Assembly (NCBI GenBank): GCA_003054665.1
Contig: QAYY01000001.1
Coordinates: 485,501-549,500, forward strand
Length of the DNA: 64,000 bases
From: Opitutaceae bacterium EW11
GTDB lineage: Bacteria; Verrucomicrobiota; Verrucomicrobiia; Opitutales; Opitutaceae
Reading direction: 5' to 3'
Program-made: the position numbers and the translations under genes
The notes under the pieces: generated by a model
What the model saw: the letters and a program-made list of their open reading frames with translations, nothing else
What the model was told of the DNA's origin: nothing
Database searches by the model: none
In this document: one piece after another, positions 9,693 through 18,539 of the stretch
Position numbering within the stretch: the stretch's first letter is position 1
Layout: the number at the start of each line of letters is the position of its first letter

Positions 9693-11465
9693 ATGAACTC
9701 CCTGCCTCCCGACAAGCTCCGCTACAACCGTTTCCTCCTCCTTGTCGCCGGCCTGGGTGGCCTGCTCTACGGCGTCGACGTCGGGATCATCGCCAGCGCG
9801 CTCCCGTACCTCGAAGCCACGTCGGGGCTGAACGCGCAGCAGCTGTCGTTCATCGTGGCGGCGGTGCTGCTCGGCAGCGTGATATCCACCCTCTTCGCGG
9901 GCGTATTGGCGGATTGGATGGGGCGGAAAAAGTTGATGGCGATCAGCGGCGTGCTTTTCGTCGCGAGCATTCCGATCATCGCGCTGGCCCACGGTTACGG
10001 CGCGCTCGTTTCGGGCCGCCTCCTGCAGGGCATCAGTGCCGGCTTCATCGGCGTGGTCGTGCCGCTGTACCTCGCCGAGTGCCTCTCGGCCAGTTCCCGC
10101 GGCAAGGGCACGGGCATTTTCCAATGGCTGCTCACGCTGGGCATCGTCGCCGCTGCGCTGATCGGCATCTATTTCAGCGTACGGGTGGAGGAAGTCGCGC
10201 GGCTGGGCGATACGACCCAGCTCCTCGCGTTCAAGGACGCCGCGTGGCGCCGCATCTTCTGGGTTTCGCTGCCGCCCGGCCTGCTCTTTGTCGTCGGCAG
10301 CGTGCTGGTTTCCGAATCGCCGCGCTGGCTCTATCGCCGCGGACGCCTGGACGACGCGAAAGTCGCGCTGCTCCGCTCGCGCAGCGAGGAGCAAGCCGAG
10401 GTGGAACTGAAGGAGATGGCGGCCAACGCCGCCGCCGAAAGCGAGCGCAAGAACACCGGCGCGGCCGGCCGCGAGTCGCTCTTCCACCGCAAGTACGTCA
10501 TCCCGTTCGTCCTCGCCTGCGTGATTCTCGCCTGCAACCAGGCGACCGGTGTGAATTCGATCATCGGATACAACACGACCATCCTGCTGCAGAGCGGATT
10601 GTCCGACGTCGCGGCGCACTGGGGCTATCTCATCCTCACGTCGGTAAACTTCCTCGTCACCATGGCCGGCGTCGCGCTCGTCGACCGGAAAGGCCGCAAG
10701 TTTCTCCTCTCCATCGGAAGCGCCGGCATTGTCGCATCGCTGCTCTGCGTCGGGGGCCTGTTTTATCAGACCGAAAAACAGCGGGTCGACGTGCGCGATG
10801 CGCTCCAGGCCGCGGTCGGCCAGGACCAGACGCTCACGCTGCGCTTCGACGAACCGACGCTCGCCCGTCTCCTGCCGGAAAAGCCGGCTCAGTCCGGTCC
10901 GAGCACACTGGTGGTCATCTATTCCTACGGCGATTTCCGTGCCGCGACGACGGTCGCGCGCTCCGACGACCGGACGGCGAAGCCGATTGAAATCACCCGC
11001 GGCAGCTGCGTGCCGGCCAACAAGGTCGTCGCGTTTTTCTCCAACCCGTTTGCCAACCTCGACGGAGCGCGGACGGCGCCGTTGAAGATCGAAAACGCGC
11101 TTGTCACGCCGGTGCCGACCGCGCGCCACGGCTGGCTGACCGCGGTCTGTGTTTTCGCCTTCATGGCGTTTTTCGCCATCGGCCCGGGCGTCTGCGTCTG
11201 GCTCGCCCTCTCCGAACTCATGCCGACGCGCATCCGTTCGAACGGCATGAGCATCGCGCTGCTGATCAACCAGGCGGTCTCCACCGGCATCGCCGCCGTG
11301 TTTCTGCCCACCGTCGGAAAGTACGGCTACGCGACCATGTTCTTCGTCTTCGCCGGCTGCACCGTCGTTTATTTCGTCACCGCGGCGTTTTTCCTCCCCG
11401 AGACCAAGGGGCGGACGCTCGAGGAAATTGAGGCCCACTTCAACCGCGCTCCCAAGCGCTCGTGA
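9693..11465 (+). CDS. MFS sugar porter with large insert
   Basis: A 590-residue membrane protein, ATG 9693, 17 bases after GH20. Sugar-porter signatures are present: GGLLYGVDVGIIASALPYL, ADWMGRKK, SESPRWLYRRGR, NQATGVNSIIGYN, VDRKGRK and the C-terminal PETKGRTLEEIE. It is about 120 residues longer than usual porters such as XylE because a non-hydrophobic stretch of roughly 115 residues (about 362-478, from KQRVDVRDA to TPVPTARHG) sits in the C-terminal half, before the last hydrophobic segments. It presumably imports a hexose by proton symport. A frame extending upstream overlaps GH20 and is not taken as the start. Confidence 0.92.
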   Translation: MNSLPPDKLRYNRFLLLVAGLGGLLYGVDVGIIASALPYLEATSGLNAQQLSFIVAAVLLGSVISTLFAGVLADWMGRKKLMAISGVLFVASIPIIALAHGYGALVSGRLLQGISAGFIGVVVPLYLAECLSASSRGKGTGIFQWLLTLGIVAAALIGIYFSVRVEEVARLGDTTQLLAFKDAAWRRIFWVSLPPGLLFVVGSVLVSESPRWLYRRGRLDDAKVALLRSRSEEQAEVELKEMAANAAAESERKNTGAAGRESLFHRKYVIPFVLACVILACNQATGVNSIIGYNTTILLQSGLSDVAAHWGYLILTSVNFLVTMAGVALVDRKGRKFLLSIGSAGIVASLLCVGGLFYQTEKQRVDVRDALQAAVGQDQTLTLRFDEPTLARLLPEKPAQSGPSTLVVIYSYGDFRAATTVARSDDRTAKPIEITRGSCVPANKVVAFFSNPFANLDGARTAPLKIENALVTPVPTARHGWLTAVCVFAFMAFFAIGPGVCVWLALSELMPTRIRSNGMSIALLINQAVSTGIAAVFLPTVGKYGYATMFFVFAGCTVVYFVTAAFFLPETKGRTLEEIEAHFNRAPKRS

Positions 11466-11473
11466 TTCCCGCC

Positions 11474-14434
11474 ATGTCATCCGTCCGCAGTCTTTTCGCC
11501 CTGCCTTTCGCCGCCGCTCTTGCGTTTGCGGCTCCCCAGGAACAACGCGCGGCCGACTTCACCCGTTTCGTCGATCCGTTCATCGGAACGGGTTTGCACG
11601 GCCACACCTATCCCGGAGCCACCCAGCCCTTCGGCCTGGTGCAGGCCAGCCCCGACACGCGGCTGCTCGGCTGGGAGGCGTGCGGCGGATATCACTACAC
11701 GGACAACTTCATCTACGGCTTTTCGCACACGCACCTGAGCGGAGTCGGCATCCCCGACTACGGCGACATCCTGGTCGCGCCGGAAAGCGGCACGCCGACG
11801 ATAGCGACGCCCCAGCCCACCAAGGGCGAGCGGGGCTACGGCTCGCATTTTTCGCACGCCGACGAACAGGCCGAGCCGGGCTACTACCGCGTGAAACTCA
11901 CGGACCAAAACGTGAACGCCGAGCTGACCACCACGACACGGGTCGCGCTGCATCGGTACACGTTTCCGGAGAAAGGCGAGCGCAGCCTCGTGCTCGATCT
12001 CGAGCACCACGATCTCGTGCTCGACTCGAGCATCCAGGTCGTCAGCCCGACGGAGATCGTCGGCTACCGCCGCTCCGCCGCCTGGGCGAAAGACCAGCTG
12101 ATCTATTTCCTTATCCGGTTCGAGCGGCCCGTCCGCTCGGTGCAGTTGTACCAGGACAGCCAGCCCGTCGAAGGCGCGTCCCGCACCGGGAAAAAACTCA
12201 AGGCTCTCATCTCGCTGGCCGGCGATCCCGGGCCGGTGCAGTTCAAGGTCGGGCTCTCGCCGGTGAACACCATCGGCGCGCGCCGCAACGTCGACATGGA
12301 ACAACCGGGCTGGGACTTCGACGCCACCCGCGCCGCCGCCAAAGCGCAGTGGAACCGGGTGTTGAGCAAGATCGCGGTGGACGGTCGCGACGAGGCGCAA
12401 CTGCGCACGTTCTACACCGCCCTGTACCACGCCTACGTTTGCCCGAATCGCTTTGACGATGTCGACGGCAGCTACCGGGGCCGCGACGGGGAAATCCACA
12501 ACTCCGAGGCCGCCTACTACACGGTGTTTTCGCTCTGGGACACCTACCGCGCCTGGCATCCGCTGATGACGATCCTCGAGCCGGAAGCCACCCAGAATTT
12601 CATTCGCACCTTCCTGCGCATGTACGAGCAGGGCGGACTGCTTCCGGTCTGGGATCTGGCGGGCAACGAGACCTTCTGCATGAACGGCTACCACTCGGTG
12701 TCCGTCATCGCCGACGCCTACGCGAAGGGGATCAACGGCTTCGACACCCGCATTGCCCTGGAAGCGATGGTGCACAGCGCCACTCGCGAACACTTCGGCC
12801 TCGGCGCCTACACCCGCGACGGCTTCATCGCCCGCGAAGAGGCGCGGGAGGGGGTGTCTCGAACCCTCGAATACGCCTACGACGACTGGTGCATCGCGCA
12901 GTTTGCCGGAGCAACCGGCCACCCGGAGGAGCGCCTGACCTTCCTGCGGCGCTCGCAGAACTACCGGAATCTCTTTTCGCCGAAGGACCGGTTCTTCGTC
13001 GGCCGTGAAAACGGCGGCTGGTACGCGCCGTTCAATCCGCGCGAGATCAACTTCAACTACACCGAGGGCAACGCCTGGCAGTACCGCTTCGCCGTTCTTC
13101 ACGATATACCCGGGCTGATTCAGCTCATGGGCGGCCGGGAGAAGTTCGGGCAGGCGCTCGACGCGCTTTTCGCCGACAAAGCGGAGACGGAGGGCCGCGC
13201 CCAGGCGGATGTCACCGGTTTGATCGGCCAATACGCCCAGGGCAACGAACCGAGCCATCACATGGCCTACCTCTACGACTACGTCGGGCGCCCGAGCGAA
13301 ACCCAGCGCCTGGTCCGCGAACTGCTGACCACGATGTATTCGGACAAACCCGAGGGCCTCAGCGGCAATGAGGACTGCGGCCAGATGTCCGCCTGGTACC
13401 TGCTGAGCGCGCTCGGTTTTTATCAGGTGACGCCGGGCCTGCCACGCTACGCGATCGGCAGTCCGCTCTTCGACCGCGCGTCGATCGAAGTCGACGGCAA
13501 CAAGCGTTTCGTCGTCACCGCGCTCAACCAGTCTCCGAAAAACGTCTATATCCAGTCGGCAACGCTCAACGGCGCACCGCTCGAGCGCTGCTACCTCACG
13601 CACTCCGAGATCGTGCACGGCGGCGAACTCGTCGTCACACTCGGCGAGAAACCCAACCTCGACTGGGGCGCCAAACCCGAGGCAAGCCCGGGCGTCGCCG
13701 TGCCGGACGTCGGCTTTGTCACCACGCCGGTCGTCACCGTCCCGATCTCCTTCCGCACCGAAGCCAAGGTCACCATCGAGCCGGGCGCCGAGAGCGACGA
13801 GATTTGGTACACGCTCGACGGCACCGTCCCCGTGCCCGGACGTTCCTCGCGCTACACGGCGCCTTTCGTGCTCACCAACTCCACGAACATCGCCTGCATC
13901 GGAGCGCGCGGCGGAAATCGCAGCACGGTGGTGCGCGCCGAGACGCATCAGGCCGACACGGGGCTGCGGGTGACGATCAACAACCCGATCAGCCCGCAGT
14001 ACCTCGCCGGCGGGACGGGAGCGCTCGTCGACGGGATTCTCGGCGGCTTCGATTTCACCAGTGGTCGCTGGCAAGGCTACGAGGGCTGCCCGCTCGACGC
14101 CGTCGTGGACATCGGCCACGCCGCGCACGTGAAGAGCGTGTGCGTCGGTTTCCTCCAGGATTCCAATTGCTACATTTTCTACCCGCCCAAGGTCACTTTC
14201 TCCGTCTCCACGGACGGCGTGAATTTCCGCGAGCTCGAGACCGTCGAACCCCCGGCGACTCCGCGCGACACGACCAAATCCTCCGTCGTGCGCGTGACAA
14301 CCCAGATCCCCGCCGAGGCACGTTATGTCCGCGTGTACGCTCCAAACCCAGGGCTCACCCTGGCCTGGGGCACGGCGGACGAGATGATCAAGAGCTTCCT
14401 CTTCTGTGATGAAATCCAAATCGACCACCGCTAA
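11474..14434 (+). CDS. GH92 alpha-mannosidase with C-terminal modules
   Basis: A 986-residue exported enzyme, ATG 11474 (GTG 11462 is also possible), with signal peptide LFALPFAAALAFAA. GH92 core: VDPFIGTGLHGHTYPGATQPFG, GYHYTDNFIYGFSHTHLSG, FSLWDTYRAWHPL, and GNEDCGQMSAWY, in which E633 is the expected general acid; the family is calcium-dependent and removes alpha-linked mannose with inversion. After the core come a CHB_HEX_C-like segment (EIWYTLDGTVPVPG) and an F5/8-type domain, together about 250 extra residues. Starts 8 bases after the sugar porter and overlaps the next gene by 26 bases, indicating cotranscription. Confidence 0.94.
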   Translation: MSSVRSLFALPFAAALAFAAPQEQRAADFTRFVDPFIGTGLHGHTYPGATQPFGLVQASPDTRLLGWEACGGYHYTDNFIYGFSHTHLSGVGIPDYGDILVAPESGTPTIATPQPTKGERGYGSHFSHADEQAEPGYYRVKLTDQNVNAELTTTTRVALHRYTFPEKGERSLVLDLEHHDLVLDSSIQVVSPTEIVGYRRSAAWAKDQLIYFLIRFERPVRSVQLYQDSQPVEGASRTGKKLKALISLAGDPGPVQFKVGLSPVNTIGARRNVDMEQPGWDFDATRAAAKAQWNRVLSKIAVDGRDEAQLRTFYTALYHAYVCPNRFDDVDGSYRGRDGEIHNSEAAYYTVFSLWDTYRAWHPLMTILEPEATQNFIRTFLRMYEQGGLLPVWDLAGNETFCMNGYHSVSVIADAYAKGINGFDTRIALEAMVHSATREHFGLGAYTRDGFIAREEAREGVSRTLEYAYDDWCIAQFAGATGHPEERLTFLRRSQNYRNLFSPKDRFFVGRENGGWYAPFNPREINFNYTEGNAWQYRFAVLHDIPGLIQLMGGREKFGQALDALFADKAETEGRAQADVTGLIGQYAQGNEPSHHMAYLYDYVGRPSETQRLVRELLTTMYSDKPEGLSGNEDCGQMSAWYLLSALGFYQVTPGLPRYAIGSPLFDRASIEVDGNKRFVVTALNQSPKNVYIQSATLNGAPLERCYLTHSEIVHGGELVVTLGEKPNLDWGAKPEASPGVAVPDVGFVTTPVVTVPISFRTEAKVTIEPGAESDEIWYTLDGTVPVPGRSSRYTAPFVLTNSTNIACIGARGGNRSTVVRAETHQADTGLRVTINNPISPQYLAGGTGALVDGILGGFDFTSGRWQGYEGCPLDAVVDIGHAAHVKSVCVGFLQDSNCYIFYPPKVTFSVSTDGVNFRELETVEPPATPRDTTKSSVVRVTTQIPAEARYVRVYAPNPGLTLAWGTADEMIKSFLFCDEIQIDHR

Positions 14435-15902
14435 GTCGCTGCTGAAACTCGCCCCATGCCTGTTCCTCTCGCTCATCGCTCCCCGAGCCCAAGCAGCGGA
14501 CGAACTGGCTGCAGCGCCCGCTCACGTCGATAATCTGGATCGCTACGTTCCCGACCCGGATCCGCGTATCCAAAGGCGGATATCGGAATGGCAGGACATC
14601 AAGTTCGGCCTGCTCATGCACTGGGGCACGTACAGCCAGCTCGGCATCGTCGAGTCCTGGTCGATCTGCCCCGAGGACGAGGGCTGGTGCATTCCGCCGA
14701 CCGTCAGCGACTACGCCGGGTACAAAAAGATGTACGAGACGCTGCCGACGACGTTCAACCCGGTCAGCTTCGATCCGACCAAATGGGCCAAGGCCGCAAA
14801 GGCGGCCGGCATGCGTTACGTGGTGTTCACCACCAAACACCACGACGGCTTCTGCATGTTCGATAGCCGGTACACCGACTACAAGATCACCGGTCCCGAC
14901 TGCGCCTTCGCGAAGAACCCGAAGGCCGACGTGACGAAGGAGATTTTCAACGCTTTCCGGGCCGAGGGCCTCTGGATCGGCGCGTATTTCAGCAAGCCCG
15001 ACTGGCACAACGAGAACTTCTGGTGGCCACACTTCCCGCCGAAGGACCGCAATCCCAACTACGACGTCGAGCGGTACCCGGAGCGCTGGTCGAAATTCGT
15101 CGAATTCACCCACAACCAGGTGATGGAACTCGCCTCGAACTACGGGAAGGTCGACCTGTTCTGGTTCGACGGCGGCTGGGTCAAAAAAGTCGAATACGCC
15201 AAAAACGCGCCGTCGGAAGTCGACGGATACCGCGTCACGAAGGTGCCAAATCTCGACATCCACATGGACGAACTCGTGACGAAGATCCGGCAGAAGCAGC
15301 CGGACGCCATCGTCGTCGACCGCGCCGTCCCCGGGAAGAACCAGAACTACCTCACGCCCGAAAACCAGGTGCCCTCCGAGATGCTGCCGTATCCGTGGGA
15401 GTCCTGTATCATCCTCGGCGGCGGCTGGTCGTACTCGCTCGCGCCGGAGTTCAAGAGCTCGCGCGAACTCGTTCACCTCCTCGCCGACATCGTCGCCAAG
15501 GGCGGAAACCTTCTGCTCAACATCGGCCCCGGTCCCGACGGCACGTGGTATCCGGCAGCGTACGAACGACTCGCCCAGGTCGGCGCCTGGATGAACATCC
15601 ACAGCGAGGCGATCTACAACACCCGGCCGCAGGCACCTTACGCGAAGGGCAATCTTCGCTACACCCGCGGTAAGGATGGCGCAGTGTATGTAATCGCACT
15701 TCTGCCCGAAGGGAGCACGGCGGTGCCCACGGACCTCGCGCTCGCCGGCTTCACGATGCCGGCCAAAGCGAAGGTTCGCCTTCTCGGCGCACCGCAGACG
15801 TCCGTTCGTATTGAAGGATCCGGTACATCCGCCCGCCTGGTCACGCCCGCCGGCACGAGTCTCCCCTCGCCCTGCGCCGTGGTGTTCAAGATCGAGTCCT
15901 GA
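14409..15902 (+). CDS. GH29 alpha-L-fucosidase (second copy)
   Basis: A 497-residue exported protein; ATG 14409 is preceded in frame by GTG 14406 and overlaps the GH92 end. Signal peptide KLAPCLFLSLIAPRAQAA. The catalytic domain shows IKFGLLMHWGTYSQLG, TTKHHDGFCMFDS, ASNYGKVDLFWFDGGW with nucleophile D254, and LLNIGPGPDGTW. A short beta-sandwich ends the protein. It has more classical GH29 features than the 3.2-kb fucosidase, so the two probably differ in linkage preference (broad alpha-1,2/1,6 versus alpha-1,3/1,4); this is inference. Confidence 0.94.
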   Translation: MKSKSTTAKSLLKLAPCLFLSLIAPRAQAADELAAAPAHVDNLDRYVPDPDPRIQRRISEWQDIKFGLLMHWGTYSQLGIVESWSICPEDEGWCIPPTVSDYAGYKKMYETLPTTFNPVSFDPTKWAKAAKAAGMRYVVFTTKHHDGFCMFDSRYTDYKITGPDCAFAKNPKADVTKEIFNAFRAEGLWIGAYFSKPDWHNENFWWPHFPPKDRNPNYDVERYPERWSKFVEFTHNQVMELASNYGKVDLFWFDGGWVKKVEYAKNAPSEVDGYRVTKVPNLDIHMDELVTKIRQKQPDAIVVDRAVPGKNQNYLTPENQVPSEMLPYPWESCIILGGGWSYSLAPEFKSSRELVHLLADIVAKGGNLLLNIGPGPDGTWYPAAYERLAQVGAWMNIHSEAIYNTRPQAPYAKGNLRYTRGKDGAVYVIALLPEGSTAVPTDLALAGFTMPAKAKVRLLGAPQTSVRIEGSGTSARLVTPAGTSLPSPCAVVFKIES

Positions 15903-15949
15903 ACCGGCCTTCGACCGCGCATCAGAGGTCGCCGCTCGCGGCTTTTCCC

Positions 15950-17122
15950 ATGGATCTCCCTTTCAGCTTCGAATCCGCTTCCCGCGCCGGGCAACTGTTC
16001 ACGGCTCTCGCGCTGGCTGCTGGCGCCGCGGGCACCGCGTCGGCTCAAAACCCCGACGGCGACATGTGGCGCAACGTCATGCGCCAGATCTCGCCGTCGA
16101 CCTATGTCGCCCGTCACGTCTCGAAGCCGCCAGCGATCGACGGCGACCTGAACGACGAGGCATGGAAGGACATTCCTTGGACGAGGGACTTCGGCGATAT
16201 CCTCCCCTGGGCTCCGAAACCTCTGTTCCGCACCCACGCGAAAATCGCCTGGGACGACGAGTGCCTCTACATCGCCGCTGAACTGGAGGAGCCGCATGTG
16301 TGGGCGAACCAAGTGGTTCACGACTCGGTGATCTACCGGGATCCGGACTTCGAAGTGTTTCTCGATCCCGACGGCGACACGCACAACTACTACGAGTTTG
16401 AGATGAACGCCCGGAACACCACCTGGGACCTTCTCCTCGAGAAAACTTACCAGGACGGCGGTCCCGCCCGGAACGAGTGGGAAATCGCGGGGGCTAAATC
16501 CGCCGTGAAAATCTCCGGCACGATCAACGATCCGTCGGACACCGACAAAGGCTGGACGCTCGAGATCGCCTTCCCCTGGGCATCGCTCGCCAAATACGCG
16601 CAGCACCCCGGCCTTCCGGTGGAAGGCGAACAGTGGCGGCTAAATTTCTCGCGGGTGGAATGGCGGGTCTTCCCGGAGCCTCCGCGTTACCGAAAAGCTC
16701 CGAATACGCCCGAGGACAATTGGCTGTGGAGCCCGCAAGGCGTAGTCGACGCGCATCGTCCCGAGATGTGGGGCATCGTGCAGTTCACGCGCCAGCCCGC
16801 AGACGTCGCCGTCTCCGTAAAATCGATACCAGGGAAGGTGGCCCGCGACATCGTCCTCGACGTCTACTACGCCCAGCGCGACTACGCTGCGGGCCACGAG
16901 GGCAGCCACGCCCGATCGCTCCAGGAACTTGGCTGGTTCTGCGACATCGCCCAGGCCGGACTCGAGTTGCCCACATTCGAGGCGACCAAGGACGGGTATC
17001 TCTGCCACGACTCCTTTGTTGAAAACGGCGAACGTATCACCTGGACGATTCGCCAGGACCGGTTGCTCACGATGAAACGCGAGCCGCTGCAGAAGGCTGC
17101 CAACCCCGCCGAAAAGAACTAG
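15950..17122 (+). CDS. CBM9-like carbohydrate-binding protein, exported
   Basis: A 390-residue protein from ATG 15950 with a signal peptide ending near GTASAQ. Residues about 45-290 match the family 9-like carbohydrate-binding fold: KPPAIDGDLNDEAWKDIPWTRDF, AKIAWDDECLYIAAELEEPHVWA, DPDFEVFLDPDGDTHNYYEFEMNA, and WTLEIAFPWASL. No catalytic domain is seen, and the C-terminal 100 residues are not recognised. It may bind the target glycan or act as a small accessory hydrolase, as similar stand-alone proteins in Bacteroidota and Verrucomicrobiota are uncharacterised. It is between GH29 and fucP in the same transcription direction. Confidence 0.8.
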   Translation: MDLPFSFESASRAGQLFTALALAAGAAGTASAQNPDGDMWRNVMRQISPSTYVARHVSKPPAIDGDLNDEAWKDIPWTRDFGDILPWAPKPLFRTHAKIAWDDECLYIAAELEEPHVWANQVVHDSVIYRDPDFEVFLDPDGDTHNYYEFEMNARNTTWDLLLEKTYQDGGPARNEWEIAGAKSAVKISGTINDPSDTDKGWTLEIAFPWASLAKYAQHPGLPVEGEQWRLNFSRVEWRVFPEPPRYRKAPNTPEDNWLWSPQGVVDAHRPEMWGIVQFTRQPADVAVSVKSIPGKVARDIVLDVYYAQRDYAAGHEGSHARSLQELGWFCDIAQAGLELPTFEATKDGYLCHDSFVENGERITWTIRQDRLLTMKREPLQKAANPAEKN

Positions 17123-17127
17123 TTCCC

Positions 17128-18531
17128 ATGGCTTCGATCCCCGCCCCTCGCCCCGCCTCATCCGAGGCATCCGCTTCCGGCTCCACCGCCAGTTATCGCG
17201 GCTCCTTCGCGATCATGACGGCCCTCTTTTTCCTCTGGGGCTTCATGACGGTGTTCAATGACATCCTGATCCCGCGTTTCAAGGCGGCGTTCACGCTCAG
17301 CTATTTCCAGGCGATGCTGGTGCAGTTCGCGTTTTTCGGCGCGTACTTCGTGGGCTCGGTCATCTACTTCCTCGTTTCGGTCGCCACCGGCGATCCGATC
17401 GCGCGCATCGGCTACAAAAACGGCATCGTCATCGGCCTGCTGATCTCCGCCACGGGCAGCGCGCTGTTCTGGCCGGCGGCCGGAGCGTCGTCGTATCCGC
17501 TGTTTCTCACCGCCTTGTTCGTCGTGGGCCTCGGCTTCGCGATGCTCCAGATTGCGGCCAACCCATACGTGACGGTGCTCGGTCCCGAGCGCACCGCGTC
17601 GAGCCGGCTCAACCTCGCCCAGGGTTTCAACTCCGTCGGCACGACCATCGGGCCCCTGATCGGCGGGTATCTGATTTTCCAGTACTTCGCCCGGACCGGC
17701 GCGCATGGCGCGGATTCGGTCAAGGTGCCGTACCTGGCGTTTTCGGCCATCTTCATCCTCCTGGCGTTCGTCTTCTTCTTCATCCACCTGCCTCACATCG
17801 GCGAGGGCAAGATCGACCGCGGGGCCGGCGCGCTGAAGTACCCGCACGTGGTCCTCGGGATCGTCGCCATCTTCATGTACGTCGGCGGCGAAGTCTCCGT
17901 CGGCAGCGCGATCATCAACTTTCTCGGCCAGAAAGACGTCGCCGGTCTGAGCGAATTGGATGCCAGCAAATACGTCTCGCTTTACTGGGGCGGGCTTTTG
18001 ATCGGCCGGTTCATGGGCGCGGTCGAACTGAGCGAAATGCGCAGGAGCAACAAGCAGATGTTCCTCGTGTTGATTCCGCTCGCGGCGGCCCTGACGGTCT
18101 GGGCGACGCTCGGCGGCTCCATCCTGAAGTCGTACCTTCCGGCGCTCGTCGGCTGCTGGTTGCTGTTCCAGTTCGGCAAGAGCCTCGCCGGGCGCACGCT
18201 GACGCTGTTCGGCCTCGCGGTCGTCGCCCTGCTCGCGACCGCGATGATCGCCGGGGGCAAGGTCGCGATGTGGTGCGTGATCAGCGTCGGTCTGTTCACC
18301 TCCATCGGTTGGTCGAACACGTTTTCCCTCGCGATCGAGGGTCTTGGGCCGCTCAAGAGCCAGGCGTCGTCGCTTCTCGTCATGGCGATCCTCGGCGGCG
18401 CCGTGCTGCCTCCGATCCAGGGTTTTGTCGCCGATCACGCGAAGCTGCAGTGGTCCTTCGTCGTCCCTCTCTGCGCCTACGCTTACGTGGCGTTTTACGG
18501 CGCCAAGGGCCACCGGATCGGCCGCGCCTAA
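17128..18531 (+). CDS. fucP: L-fucose:H+ symporter, FucP family
   Basis: A 467-residue membrane protein from ATG 17128, five bases after the CBM9-like gene. It shows the FucP/GGP features: FFLWGFMTVFNDILIPRFK, FQAMLVQFAFFGAYFVGS, MLQIAANPYVTVLGPERTASSRLNLAQGFNSVGTTIGPLIGG and the C-terminal GWSNTFSLAIEGLG. About 12 hydrophobic segments. Two GH29 fucosidases in the same array make L-fucose the most likely substrate, but relatives also carry galactose, glucose or mannose, so the symbol rests on family and context. Confidence 0.88.
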   Translation: MASIPAPRPASSEASASGSTASYRGSFAIMTALFFLWGFMTVFNDILIPRFKAAFTLSYFQAMLVQFAFFGAYFVGSVIYFLVSVATGDPIARIGYKNGIVIGLLISATGSALFWPAAGASSYPLFLTALFVVGLGFAMLQIAANPYVTVLGPERTASSRLNLAQGFNSVGTTIGPLIGGYLIFQYFARTGAHGADSVKVPYLAFSAIFILLAFVFFFIHLPHIGEGKIDRGAGALKYPHVVLGIVAIFMYVGGEVSVGSAIINFLGQKDVAGLSELDASKYVSLYWGGLLIGRFMGAVELSEMRRSNKQMFLVLIPLAAALTVWATLGGSILKSYLPALVGCWLLFQFGKSLAGRTLTLFGLAVVALLATAMIAGGKVAMWCVISVGLFTSIGWSNTFSLAIEGLGPLKSQASSLLVMAILGGAVLPPIQGFVADHAKLQWSFVVPLCAYAYVAFYGAKGHRIGRA

Positions 18532-18539
18532 GCCCTTTC

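Noticed and set aside
11477-14476. A 999-residue open frame on the minus strand over the GH92 gene
   Set aside because: It is a shadow frame of GC-rich coding DNA: Arg/Ala/Val/Glu-rich with no recognised motif, lying over a well-supported enzyme.
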